Shown here: positions 1 through 6,166 of the stretch, piece after piece
How positions within the stretch are numbered: position 1 is the stretch's first letter
How the letters are laid out: each line of letters starts with the position of its first letter
NCBI GenBank assembly: GCA_019421725.1
Contig: JAHZES010000062.1
Location: 3,820-10,592, forward strand
Origin: Clostridiales bacterium
GTDB lineage: Bacteria > Bacillota > Clostridia > Oscillospirales > Acutalibacteraceae
Direction: 5' to 3'
Length of the DNA: 6,773 nucleotides
The notes under the pieces: generated by a model
Seen by the model: the letters and a program-made list of their open reading frames with translations, nothing else
Told to the model about the DNA's origin: nothing
Database searches by the model: none
Translations under genes and position numbers: made by a program

Positions 1-457
1 GCAGTGCCAGCGGAATGGTCGTCCACTGGTACTTTTTAATTCCACCATAGTAGTGAGTGTCAAAAAACGCTAATCCTGTTTTCTCGTAAAGCGGATTCGG
101 TTTCAGGTCCAGCCTCGGCGAATCAATGTGAGCTGCCGCAATGCGCACGCCCTCGGCGCAGGGCTTTTTGCCGAAAACCGCAAGAATAATCGCCTTGTTG
201 CGGTTGTTCAGGTAAACCTTATCGCCTGCTTTGTACGCGGCTTTTGCATTAAACGGCACAAATCCCGCCGCCTCTGCATGCCTGATGGCATAGACGACGG
301 CTTCGCGCTCCGTTTTGGCTTCATTCAAAAACTCCTTGTAGGCTTCGCAGTATTCATCCGCCTGTTTTACAGTTTCGGCGCCGGCGCGGATCACTCCGTT
401 TTTTTTGCTGCGCAGCAGCTTTTCTTTCATCTGCTCCAGATTTGTTTTTTCTCCCAT
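1..457 (-). CDS. M18-family metallo-aminopeptidase, N-terminal part (cut by the left window edge)
   Basis: This is the first 152 codons of an M18 (aminopeptidase I) zinc peptidase, which releases N-terminal residues from peptides in the cytoplasm. Translation from the ATG at 457 gives MGEKTNLEQMKEKLL at the start. It then shows the family signature AAHIDSPRLDLKPNPLYE around residues 112-129, whose His-x-Asp supplies active-site metal chemistry in M18 enzymes, followed by HYYGGIKKYQW near 137-147. Family members are usually about 430-480 residues, so roughly a third is visible. The start is supported by AAAGGGTG about 7 bases upstream. It is the last visible gene of the minus-strand run, 74 bases after the transglycosylase stop, with no clear terminator or strong promoter between. 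The acid-rich N-terminus and the KKYQW wording fit the clostridial M18 subgroup. Family assignment is confident, but the exact substrate preference cannot be read from this part. Confidence 0.9.
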   Translation of the reverse strand, partial: MGEKTNLEQMKEKLLRSKKNGVIRAGAETVKQADEYCEAYKEFLNEAKTEREAVVYAIRHAEAAGFVPFNAKAAYKAGDKVYLNNRNKAIILAVFGKKPCAEGVRIAAAHIDSPRLDLKPNPLYEKTGLAFFDTHYYGGIKKYQWTTIPLAL

Positions 458-531
458 TGGAAAACACCCTTTCATCATGTTTGAGTTGCGTTTTTAATCA
501 GGCAACCGCCGGAAAACCAGGCGGCAGCGGT

Positions 532-1116
532 TCAGGATTTGTACAGGCTTCGGTAGATCTCGCAGCGGCGGTGGATCCGCGCCACATACTGCGCTGTATC
601 GGCATAGGGAATTTCCCGCAGCGTGATCCCGTCGTCGGAATAATCGGAATTCTGCAGCCATTTCTGCACACCGTTCAGCCCTGCGTGATAGGCTGCCGCG
701 ACCGTGTCCGGCTCCGTGAATTTTTCAAACAGAATCGAAAGAAAATAAACCCCGTAGCGGATATTGATTTCGGGGTCGAACAGGTCGGCACGCACATAGC
801 GGTCATCCTCCGCGGTCAGCGTCTGCAGCCACTCCAGCGTAGAGGGCAGAAGCTGCATCAACCCACAGGCATCGTTGACGGAAACCGCATTCGGTCTGAA
901 ATCACTTTCGGTTTTAATCATTGCGTAAACAAATGCGGAATCCACGTCATATTCTGCGGCGTAACGCTCTACATATTCAGAATACTTTCTGGGATAGGAT
1001 GTGCGCTGATAAGCACGGTAAGCCAAAAACAACCCCACGGCGGCGCCAATCAGCACCAAGGCGCTGAGCGCCGCGGAGGCCGCGCCATGTCTTTTTTCGA
1101 TTTTTTCGTGCTTCAT
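532..1116 (-). CDS. small membrane-anchored lytic transglycosylase (SLT domain, GH23)
   Basis: This is a 194-residue peptidoglycan lytic transglycosylase, which cleaves the MurNAc-GlcNAc bond to give 1,6-anhydromuropeptides. Residues 1-13 are charged and 14-36 form a hydrophobic helix, so the protein is probably a signal-anchored enzyme facing outward. The SLT domain covers about 42-190. IKTESDF (67-73) carries the catalytic Glu70, GLMQLLP (85-91) is the second motif, AYHAG (142-146) is the third, and PYADTAQYVARI (170-181) is the fourth. The third motif usually reads AYNAG, so His here is a mild departure. It resembles the catalytic domain of E. coli Slt70 without the large superhelical region. 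The start follows GGGGAGGG with about 9 bases of spacing and lies 35 bases after the coaE stop. Its place in an operon with cytoplasmic enzymes suggests co-transcription, not a shared pathway. Confidence 0.9.
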   Translation of the reverse strand: MKHEKIEKRHGAASAALSALVLIGAAVGLFLAYRAYQRTSYPRKYSEYVERYAAEYDVDSAFVYAMIKTESDFRPNAVSVNDACGLMQLLPSTLEWLQTLTAEDDRYVRADLFDPEINIRYGVYFLSILFEKFTEPDTVAAAYHAGLNGVQKWLQNSDYSDDGITLREIPYADTAQYVARIHRRCEIYRSLYKS

Positions 1117-1151
1117 CTGTCAATTCCCTCCCCGGCTTTTTTGGGAAAACG

Positions 1152-1745
1152 CTATTTGTGAAGAAACAAACGGATCCAGCGCCGCACAGCTTCTTCAAAC
1201 ACGGCCGGATCTTCATTGTTTTCAAAAACGGCGCATACACGCCGACGGTAAAATTCATCGGGTTGCTGTGCCGAGATCCGGCGCAAAGCCTCTTCTTCGG
1301 TGATCCCGTCCCTCGCCATGATCCGGCGGCAGCGAACCGCCCGGCGGGCAAGCACCGCAACGGTTTGACTGCAAAGCGCGTCGGCACCGCTTTCAAACAA
1401 AAGCGGCGCGTCCAAAACCACTGCCTCCGTCTGGGCAGAGCCGATCTCCGCGCGGACACGATCCATAATCGGCGGATGCGTGATCGCGTTAAGCTTCAGC
1501 TCGTTTTCCCGACTGGAAAATGCAATTGCGGCCAGCCTTTTTCGGTTCAGCGTTCCGTCTTTCAGCAGAACCTCCCCGCCAAACGCCCTGGCAAGCGCCT
1601 GTAAGCACACGCTGTCTGTCCGCGTTACCTCTCCTGCAACACGGTCGCAGTCGACCACTGTGCAGCCCTCCTGCGCAAAAACAGCTGCGGCAACGCTTTT
1701 TCCCGCTCCGGTCGGCCCCGTTAACCCTAAAACCCTTTTCTGCAT
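1152..1745 (-). CDS. coaE: dephospho-CoA kinase
   Basis: CoaE phosphorylates the 3'-hydroxyl of dephospho-CoA with ATP, the last step of coenzyme A synthesis, in the cytoplasm. The 197-residue length is normal for the family. The Walker A loop GPTGAGKS is at residues 10-17. VVDCDRVAGEV follows at about 30-40, matching the conserved D-x-D-x(2)-R/A-x-x-V substrate region. LNRKRLAAIAF and NAITHP lie near 66-91, and DAPLLFESG near 112-120 is the conserved lid/CoA-binding segment. The ATG follows AGGAGAGG with 9 bases of spacing, 33 bases after the sua5 stop, and the gene ends with TAG. That makes it the only gene here whose stop is read by RF1 alone, and prfA lies upstream in the same run. The assignment is secure from motifs, length and context. 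Confidence 0.96.
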   Translation of the reverse strand: MQKRVLGLTGPTGAGKSVAAAVFAQEGCTVVDCDRVAGEVTRTDSVCLQALARAFGGEVLLKDGTLNRKRLAAIAFSSRENELKLNAITHPPIMDRVRAEIGSAQTEAVVLDAPLLFESGADALCSQTVAVLARRAVRCRRIMARDGITEEEALRRISAQQPDEFYRRRVCAVFENNEDPAVFEEAVRRWIRLFLHK

Positions 1746-1778
1746 TTTCAGAATCCTCTCCTGCTATTGTGAAGCCGG

Positions 1779-2795
1779 TCATACGTCAAGAAATGAAAAC
1801 CCGGCCGCACGGATCAGACGGTTATAAACCGCAAGACCGACCCCGTTCTGCGACGGGCAGCGCGCAAAAACCTTTTTTGCGCCGCGTTCGTCCAGCAGCC
1901 GGAGCGCGTCAAAGAGCAGCCGCGCCTGCGAAGCGCTGTCATCCTCCCTACCATAAGAGACAGACGGCACCCGGAGCATCGGTTCATCCTCCTCAAAGCA
2001 AAGCGCAAACACGCCCGGCTGCACATGGGAATTTACATAATCAAGATATGCCTGCCTTGCGCCGCGCAGAATCGTAACCTCCGCGGACGGCGCATAATGC
2101 TTGTATTTCATTCCTGGAGAAATTGCCTTCTGTCCCTCGGCCAGCTTGTGCGTGACTGCCGGATCGATCTCCAGATCGCCAAGCACCGCATAAAGCTGCT
2201 CCGGCGTAATTCCGCCCGGACGCAGCAGCCGCGGACGGCCGGCAGCAAGCGTCACTACCGTAGATTCCACACCGACGCCGCATTCTCCGCCGTCAAGCAC
2301 CGCGTCGATTTTCCCGTCCATATCAAGCAAAACGTGCTCGGCACATGTCGGGCTCGGCTTTCCGGAGCTGTTGGCGGAAGGCGCTGCCAACGGCACGCCG
2401 GCCGCCCGAATAATTGCCTGCGCCGCCGGATGGGACGGGAAACGCACCGCCACAGTAGAAAGCCCCGCGCTGACTTCCTCCGGAATGCATTCCGCTTTCG
2501 GCAGAATGATCGTCATGGGCCCCGGCCAATAAGCCTCGGCCAGCGCACGGGCCTGCGCCGGAAATTCCCGTACCAGCGGCAGAATATCCTCCAGCCGGGC
2601 AATATGCACGATCAGCGGATTATCCATCGGACGCCCTTTTGCCGCAAAAATTTTTGCAACCGCGCCGTCATCCAGCGCATTTGCCGCCAGACCGTAAACC
2701 GTTTCGGTCGGAACGGCGACCAGCTTTCCCTCCCGCAGCAGCTCTCCTGCACGGGCAATTCCCTGTTCATCGGCCTTCAGCCGCTCTGTTTTCAT
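1779..2795 (-). CDS. sua5: L-threonylcarbamoyladenylate synthase, two-domain Sua5 type
   Basis: This enzyme makes threonylcarbamoyl-AMP from threonine, bicarbonate and ATP, the first step of the t6A37 modification of ANN-decoding tRNAs; TsaD and partners then transfer the group to tRNA. At 338 residues it is the long Sua5 form. It has a YrdC domain at about 10-205 and a C-terminal Sua5 domain at about 235-335, joined by a linker with SPGMKYKHYAP at 226-236. Recognisable YrdC motifs are PTETVYGL (29-36), KGRP (53-56), PGPMT (91-95), and APSAN with SSGKPSPT (138-150). The tail GVGLAVYNRLIRAA (318-331) is typical of the Sua5 C-terminus. GAGGA sits 7 bases before the ATG, 25 bases after the prfA stop. 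The t6A partners TsaB, TsaD and TsaE are not in the window. The assignment is secure; tsaC or ywlC are alternative names. Confidence 0.96.
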   Translation of the reverse strand: MKTERLKADEQGIARAGELLREGKLVAVPTETVYGLAANALDDGAVAKIFAAKGRPMDNPLIVHIARLEDILPLVREFPAQARALAEAYWPGPMTIILPKAECIPEEVSAGLSTVAVRFPSHPAAQAIIRAAGVPLAAPSANSSGKPSPTCAEHVLLDMDGKIDAVLDGGECGVGVESTVVTLAAGRPRLLRPGGITPEQLYAVLGDLEIDPAVTHKLAEGQKAISPGMKYKHYAPSAEVTILRGARQAYLDYVNSHVQPGVFALCFEEDEPMLRVPSVSYGREDDSASQARLLFDALRLLDERGAKKVFARCPSQNGVGLAVYNRLIRAAGFSFLDV

Positions 2796-2820
2796 TTTCC
2801 ATTCCTCGAATCCTTATTAC

Positions 2821-3900
2821 TTATTCCGCAGCCTGTTCCGCGCCGAGCTCCTCTGTCCGGGATGCAGTGATCAGCGCATCGATCACCTCATCCAGATCGC
2901 CGTTGAGCACATCGCCCAGGCGGTAAAGCGTCAGGCCGATGCGGTGATCGGTCACGCGGCTTTGCGGATAATTATAGGTACGAATACGCTCCGAACGGTC
3001 GCCGGTTCCCACCTGAGAACGACGCTCGCCCGCAATTTGGGACTCCTGCTCCTGGCGCTTTGCGTCAAGCAGGCGCGAACGAAGCACCCTGAGCGCTTTG
3101 TCCTTATTTTTGTACTGGCTGCGTTCATCCTGACATTCTACCACTGTACCTGTCGGCAAGTGCGTCACGCGAATGGCGGACGAAGTTTTATTGATATGCT
3201 GGCCGCCTGCGCCGCTGGAACGGAAGGTGTCGATCTGAAGATCCTTTGGATCCAGATCGAATTCCACCTCTTCCGCTTCGGGCAGCACCGCAACGGTCAC
3301 AGTGGATGTGTGGATTCGCCCCTGTGTTTCGGTTTCCGGCACACGCTGCACCCGGTGCACTCCACTTTCAAATTTCAGCCGGGAATACGCTCCGAAACCA
3401 GAAATCAGAAAACTGATCTCCTTAAACCCGCCAAGCTCCGTTTCATTGACATTCATCAATTCGGTCTGCCAACCGCGCGACATCGCATACATGGAATACA
3501 TCCGGTAAAGCACGGCAGAAAATAACGCGGCTTCTTCCCCACCGGCGCCGGCGCGGATCTCTACGATCACATTTTTGTCGTCGTTGGGGTCTTTGGGCAG
3601 CAACAGTACGCGGAGCTCGGCCGCGGCAGTCTGTTCCTGACGGCGCGCTTTTTCCAGCTCTTCCGCTGCCATCTCCTTCAATTCCCGTTCCAGCTCCGCG
3701 TCATCCAGCATCGACCGCGCATCCGCCGCCTGCCTTTGCGCTTCGCAATATTCGCGGTATTTCAGCACGATTGGCTCGATCTCCTTATACTCCCGGATCA
3801 CCGAACCGTAGCGTCCGGCATCCGCCGCAACGGCCGGATCGTAAAGCTGCTGCGAAAGCTGCTCGTATTTTTCTTCGATCGCTCGAACCTTCTCAAACAT
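2821..3900 (-). CDS. prfA: peptide chain release factor 1
   Basis: RF1 recognises UAA and UAG in the ribosomal A site and triggers hydrolysis of the finished peptide. The 359-residue product has the family's usual length. A helical N-terminal domain covers about 1-100. AGAGGEEAALF (117-127) opens the core. The stop-codon-reading tripeptide is PET (188-190) in RVPETETQGRIHTS, which fits the P-x-T rule for RF1 as opposed to SPF in RF2. The catalytic GGQ is at 232-234 within SSGAGGQHINKTSSAIR. RIRTYNYPQSRVTDHR (306-320) is the conserved C-terminal block. The reading frame stays open upstream to 4062, but that stretch encodes the DUF951 protein in another frame. The ATG at 3900 gives the right length and overlaps the DUF951 TGA as TGATG, with AGAAGG 4 bases upstream. 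No prmC, which methylates the GGQ glutamine, lies beside it. Confidence 0.98.
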   Translation of the reverse strand: MFEKVRAIEEKYEQLSQQLYDPAVAADAGRYGSVIREYKEIEPIVLKYREYCEAQRQAADARSMLDDAELERELKEMAAEELEKARRQEQTAAAELRVLLLPKDPNDDKNVIVEIRAGAGGEEAALFSAVLYRMYSMYAMSRGWQTELMNVNETELGGFKEISFLISGFGAYSRLKFESGVHRVQRVPETETQGRIHTSTVTVAVLPEAEEVEFDLDPKDLQIDTFRSSGAGGQHINKTSSAIRVTHLPTGTVVECQDERSQYKNKDKALRVLRSRLLDAKRQEQESQIAGERRSQVGTGDRSERIRTYNYPQSRVTDHRIGLTLYRLGDVLNGDLDEVIDALITASRTEELGAEQAAE

Positions 3901-3902
3901 CA
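3898..3902 (-). promoter_or_regulatory. TGATG stop-start overlap coupling DUF951 to prfA
   Basis: On the minus strand the DUF951 stop TGA (3902-3900) shares its last base with the prfA start ATG (3900-3898). SD-like AGAGGA and AGAAGG sit within the last codons of DUF951. Such an overlap usually means that ribosomes finishing the first gene reinitiate on the second, so RF1 synthesis is probably linked to translation of the small protein. The overlap is seen directly; the coupling is inferred. Confidence 0.8.
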
Positions 3903-4109
3903 GGCCTTCTCTTCCTCTCCGGGCTGCTCCTGCGGACGGACAATTTTGCGGATATTCTTTTCGATTTTTGCGCGCGGAGCCATCAGCTCGCGCCCGCATT
4001 TTTCGCACCGCAAACGAAAATCCATTCCGGAGCGCAGCACCAGAAAACGACGCGCACCACACGGATGTTCCTTTTTCATTTCCAGAATATCACCGACTCG
4101 AACATCCAT
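3900..4109 (-). CDS. DUF951 family protein, small putative zinc-binding protein
   Basis: This 69-residue protein belongs to the DUF951 family (B. subtilis YyzM-like), whose function is not established. The conserved pattern is clear. DVRVGDILEMKKEHPCG covers 2-18, then a basic strand, then DFRLRCEKCGRELMAPRAKIEK over 30-51. His15/Cys17 and the Cys35-x-x-Cys38 pair could form a metal-binding knuckle. The basic face (RR, KK, PR motifs) would suit nucleic acid contact; both ideas are inferences. The C-terminal 10 or so residues are Glu/Gln-rich and probably disordered. GGAGGG lies 9 bases before the ATG. It is the first gene of the operon, about 30 bases from the likely transcription start, and overlaps prfA by one base, which points to a link with translation. 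Family call is firm; role is unknown. Confidence 0.9.
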   Translation of the reverse strand: MDVRVGDILEMKKEHPCGARRFLVLRSGMDFRLRCEKCGRELMAPRAKIEKNIRKIVRPQEQPGEEEKA

Positions 4110-4145
4110 TCGACGTTCCCTCCACTTTTGAATAATATCAATTTT

Positions 4146-4154
4146 ATTTTATCA
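4146..4154 (-). promoter_or_regulatory. extended -10 promoter for the DUF951-prfA operon
   Basis: Read on the minus strand this is TGATAAAAT: a TG one base upstream of a TAAAAT -10 hexamer (5 of 6 to consensus), which fits an extended -10 sigma-A promoter. No good -35 is present; the best hexamer 17 bases upstream is a poor ATGCTT, as is common with extended -10 sites. The start would fall near 4139, giving a leader of about 30 bases before the DUF951 ATG with a GGAGGG site. It is inferred from sequence only. Confidence 0.6.
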
Positions 4155-4158
4155 CAAT

Positions 4159-4189
4159 CTGACGCAAAAAGCATCCCCGCTCATAAAAT
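4159..4189 (+). promoter_or_regulatory. weak candidate promoter for the S1-domain gene
   Basis: The divergent gene needs a plus-strand promoter between 4110 and 4290. The best candidate I see is CTGACG (4159-4164) followed by CATAAA 17 bases later, or TAAAAT (4184-4189) at 19 bases. A second option is CATAAT at 4223-4228, but its -35 is poor. The first option would give a leader of about 100 bases holding two hairpins; the second gives about 60 bases with one. The minus-strand -10 lies about 35 bases away, so the two promoters would be back to back. Confidence 0.3.
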
Positions 4190-4207
4190 CCGTTCCGAAA
4201 AGCATAC

Positions 4208-4222
4208 CGCCGGAGCACGGCG
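4208..4222 (+). other. first leader hairpin upstream of the S1-domain gene
   Basis: CGCCG (4208-4212) pairs perfectly with CGGCG (4218-4222) around a five-base GAGCA loop. No T-run follows, so it is not an intrinsic terminator. If transcription starts near 4190-4200 the hairpin lies in the untranslated leader of the S1-domain gene. A 5-bp GC stem can arise by chance in such DNA, so function is uncertain. Confidence 0.35.
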
Positions 4223-4242
4223 CATAATAATGACCCGGAATC

Positions 4243-4270
4243 CCCCGCAAGAGCTCCATAAAAAGCGGGG
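4243..4270 (+). other. second leader hairpin just upstream of the S1 gene ribosome binding site
   Basis: CCCCGC (4243-4248) pairs perfectly with GCGGGG (4265-4270), leaving a 16-base A-rich loop that contains GAGCTC. It ends 7 bases before the AAAGGA ribosome binding site and is not followed by T residues, so it cannot be a plus-strand terminator. A second CCCCGC copy at 4175-4180 could compete for the same 3' arm if the transcript includes it. A stem in this place could affect translation initiation; that is inference. Confidence 0.4.
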
Positions 4271-4277
4271 AAAACGG

Positions 4278-4283
4278 AAAGGA
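4278..4283 (+). promoter_or_regulatory. ribosome binding site of the S1-domain gene
   Basis: AAAGGA lies 11 bases before the ATG at 4295 and 5 bases before an in-frame TTG at 4289. The spacing is slightly long for the ATG and fits the TTG, so either start is possible. The two products differ by only two residues (Met-Lys added for the TTG). I chose ATG because it is the stronger initiator. Confidence 0.55.
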
Positions 4284-4294
4284 TTGAATTGAAA

Positions 4295-5251
4295 ATGAAA
4301 GAATTCAGACCGGAGGGCTGGCTGATCGACACCGCCGAAAACCGCGCCGCACTGCGTTCTCAGGCTGCGCTTGGCGAAGCAATGCGCCTGCACCAGCTTC
4401 TGGAAGCACGCGCTGCCGTTTGCGACAGCGCGCATAACCTGATCGTAGATCTCGGGTGCATGAAGGGAATCATCCCGCGGGAGGAGGGCGCACTCGGCGT
4501 TGCGGAAGGCGCTGTGAAGGACATTGCGATGATTTCACGCGTTAACAAGCCGGTCAGCTTTTTTGTAACCGGATTCACCAGTGTAAACGGACGCCCCTAC
4601 GCCACGCTTTCCCGCCGCATGGCACAGGAGGAATGCCGCCGGGAATACCTGAGCACACTGCGCCCCGGCGACATCATCGACGCAAGAATAACACATCTGG
4701 AACCGTTTGGCGCGTTCACAGATATCGGCTGCGGAATCCCGTCCCTGATCCCCATTGACGCCATCTCCGTTTCGCGCATTGATCATCCGCGGGAACGCTT
4801 TTCCCCGGGAATGAATATTCGCGCGGTCGTCCGCTCCATCGATGCGGACGGACGAATCTGCCTTTCACACAAGGAGCTGCTGGGAACGTGGGAAGAAAAC
4901 GCCTCCCTGTTTGCTCCCGGCGAAACGGTTGCGGGAGTGGTGCGTTCGGTGGAAGACTACGGCATCTTTGTAGAGCTTACTCCAAATCTTGCCGGGCTGG
5001 CGGAACCAAAGGAAAACGTGCTGCCTGGGCAGCAGGCCAGCGTGTACATCAAAAGTCTCCTGCCGGAAAAAATGAAAATCAAGTTGATCATCATCGACAC
5101 CTTTCAATACGATTACTCTCCTGCTGCGCCTGAATACTATTTTACTGGAAGTCATATGGATCGATTTATTTACTCTCCGGAATGTTCTCCGCGAAAAATT
5201 GAAACTGTTTTTGACGTTCTGCCGGAAGGCGGAGTTTTGCAGAGCCGCTAA
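4295..5251 (+). CDS. S1 RNA-binding domain protein, three S1 repeats (ribosomal protein S1-like)
   Basis: This 318-residue cytoplasmic protein has three tandem S1 (OB-fold) RNA-binding repeats. Repeat 1, about 35-108, is divergent (NLIVDLGCMKGIIPREE then YATLSRR). Repeat 2, about 124-193, is the canonical one: GDIIDARITHLEPFGAFTDIG, then ISVSRIDHPRERFSPG and ICLSHKE. Repeat 3, about 208-266, starts GETVAGVVRSVEDYGIFVEL but is shorter and lacks the usual RISLS ending, closing with KMKIKLIIID. A 50-residue tail rich in Tyr and Pro (FQYDYSPAAPEYYF, FIYSPECSPRKIETVF) has no domain I recognise. E. coli S1 has six repeats; low-GC Gram-positive S1-like proteins are shorter. It probably binds mRNA or ribosomes, but whether it is a true ribosomal protein is unclear. 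It is transcribed alone, divergent from DUF951 and convergent with tatD. The start could instead be TTG at 4289. Confidence 0.85.
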   Translation: MKEFRPEGWLIDTAENRAALRSQAALGEAMRLHQLLEARAAVCDSAHNLIVDLGCMKGIIPREEGALGVAEGAVKDIAMISRVNKPVSFFVTGFTSVNGRPYATLSRRMAQEECRREYLSTLRPGDIIDARITHLEPFGAFTDIGCGIPSLIPIDAISVSRIDHPRERFSPGMNIRAVVRSIDADGRICLSHKELLGTWEENASLFAPGETVAGVVRSVEDYGIFVELTPNLAGLAEPKENVLPGQQASVYIKSLLPEKMKIKLIIIDTFQYDYSPAAPEYYFTGSHMDRFIYSPECSPRKIETVFDVLPEGGVLQSR

Positions 5252-5282
5252 CCAGAAAACAGAGCTTCTAAAACAAAACTCC
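5231..5282. repeat. 9-bp inverted repeat bridging the convergent S1 and tatD 3' ends
   Basis: GGAGTTTTG (5231-5239), inside the last codons of the S1-domain gene, is the exact reverse complement of CAAAACTCC (5274-5282), just beyond the tatD stop. The 34-base interval contains two CAGAGC copies (5240-5245 and 5260-5265), and the segment GCTTCT could extend the stem imperfectly. Neither strand has a T-run directly after the outer arm, so it is not a textbook intrinsic terminator, although its place between two convergent genes suggests transcript 3'-end formation or protection. Confidence 0.5.
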
Positions 5283-5285
5283 CAA

Positions 5286-6056
5286 TCAGGGCAACGTGAT
5301 TCCGAACAGGCGGTAAGTATTCTCTCTGCCGCGGTCGATCACTGCCTGCGCCTCCTCGCCGCGTATTTCGGCGATTTTTGCCGCCGTGTGAACGATCAGT
5401 GACGAATCGTTCCTTTTGCCCCGCAGCGGCACCGGAGTCATATAGGGCGCATCCGTTTCAAGCAGCAGCCGGTCGGACGGCACCTCGGCCGCCACCCTCA
5501 CCGGCTGCACCGCATTTTTGAACGTTACTGCCCCTCCCAGACCGATCATCAGCCCAAGAGAAACCACCTCGAGCATCATTTCAACGCTGCCGGAAAAGCA
5601 GTGCACCACGCCGCGCGGCCGAAATTCACGCAGCAGCTCCAGCATGGAAGCGTGCGCCTCCCGGTCATGCAGAATAACCGGGAGATCAAAATCCTTTGCC
5701 AAAGCAAGCTGCGCGCGGATGAGCTCCATCTGCTTATCTCTTGGCGTATCATAATGATAATCCAGCCCGATCTCACCGACAGCGACAACTTTTTTCCCTG
5801 TCAGCAATGTAGCCAGCCGTTCCATGGAATCCGGACGGACGGTCTCCACGTCCAGCCCGTGGATCCCTACGGCAGCATAAATAAAGTCATACTGCTCCGC
5901 AAGCCGGATGCATTGATTGGCGCTTTCCAAATTGCTTGCTGCATTGATAACACCGCAGACGCCTTTTTGCGGCAGCGCGCGGAGAAGCCCGTCGCGGTCT
6001 TCTTCAAAAGCTTCGTCGTCATAATGCGCATGTGAATCAAAAATTCCGGTCAGCAT
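5286..6056 (-). CDS. tatD: TatD family metal-dependent hydrolase
   Basis: This is a 256-residue TIM-barrel metallohydrolase of the TatD family. Members act as metal-dependent 3'-5' exonucleases on single-stranded DNA or RNA, and some relatives remove D-amino acids from tRNA; the name is historical and does not imply a role in Tat export. Metal ligands are all visible: His9 and His11 in DSHAHYDD, Glu95 in GEIGLDY, His130 in VILHDRE, His152 in VHCFSGS and Asp202 in LLLETDAPYM. Length is typical (255-265). GGAGG lies 8 bases before the ATG at 6056; the frame extends 15 bases to a TTG at 6071, but that overlaps the ribosome binding site and is unlikely. It follows metG, an arrangement also found in Bacillus, across a 124-base gap with a terminator. 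No clear promoter is visible in that gap. Confidence 0.96.
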   Translation of the reverse strand: MLTGIFDSHAHYDDEAFEEDRDGLLRALPQKGVCGVINAASNLESANQCIRLAEQYDFIYAAVGIHGLDVETVRPDSMERLATLLTGKKVVAVGEIGLDYHYDTPRDKQMELIRAQLALAKDFDLPVILHDREAHASMLELLREFRPRGVVHCFSGSVEMMLEVVSLGLMIGLGGAVTFKNAVQPVRVAAEVPSDRLLLETDAPYMTPVPLRGKRNDSSLIVHTAAKIAEIRGEEAQAVIDRGRENTYRLFGITLP

Positions 6057-6119
6057 GTTACCATCCTCCAAAATTCCCGCCTTTCTGCAGATCTCCGTTT
6101 ACGGCCGTTCTTTCTTATT

Positions 6120-6166
6120 AAAAATGCGACACGACACAGAGACTCTCTCCGCCGTATCGCATTTTT
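6120..6166 (-). terminator. bidirectional-looking intrinsic terminator after metG
   Basis: AAAAATGCGA (6120-6129) is the exact reverse complement of TCGCATTTTT (6157-6166). After one C-A mismatch the stem continues with ACG (6131-6133) pairing CGT (6153-6155), leaving a 19-base loop with a possible small AGAG/CTCT stem. On the minus strand the stem is followed by TTTTTAATAA, which fits termination of metG 14 bases after its stop codon. The opposite strand also has a T-run, so it could stop plus-strand transcripts. The remaining 60 or so bases up to the tatD start show no clear promoter. Confidence 0.8.

Noticed and set aside
458..531. Internal promoter ahead of the M18 gene (TTGCCT, 17 bases, AAACAT on the minus strand)
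   Set aside because: The -10 matches only 3 of 6 positions, too weak to annotate.
504..532. Hairpin AACCGC/GCGGTT between the transglycosylase and M18 genes as a terminator
   Set aside because: There is no T-run after the stem on either strand and the arms overlap the stop codon; readthrough into the M18 gene is more likely.
442..1161. 239-codon plus-strand open frame opposite the transglycosylase
   Set aside because: It is antisense to a protein with intact SLT motifs; its product resembles no family and lacks a good ribosome binding site.
2025..2870. 281-codon plus-strand open frame opposite sua5 and the end of prfA
   Set aside because: It is fully antisense to genes with clear family motifs, has an Arg/Pro/His-rich composition typical of shadow frames, and matches no family.
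3331..3339. PET instead of PAT/PVT in the RF1 stop-codon-reading tripeptide
   Set aside because: It fits the P-x-T rule, and Glu at the middle position is, to my memory, common in Firmicutes RF1, so it is not evidence of altered stop-codon use.
3901..4062. N-terminal extension of prfA by 54 codons
   Set aside because: It overlaps the DUF951 gene in another frame, exceeds the normal RF1 length, and the ATG at 3900 starts the conserved MFEK N-terminus.
6057..6071. Five-codon TTG-initiated extension of tatD
   Set aside because: The TTG lies next to the GGAGG that serves the ATG at 6056, and the conserved FDSHAH motif is at the usual distance from that ATG.
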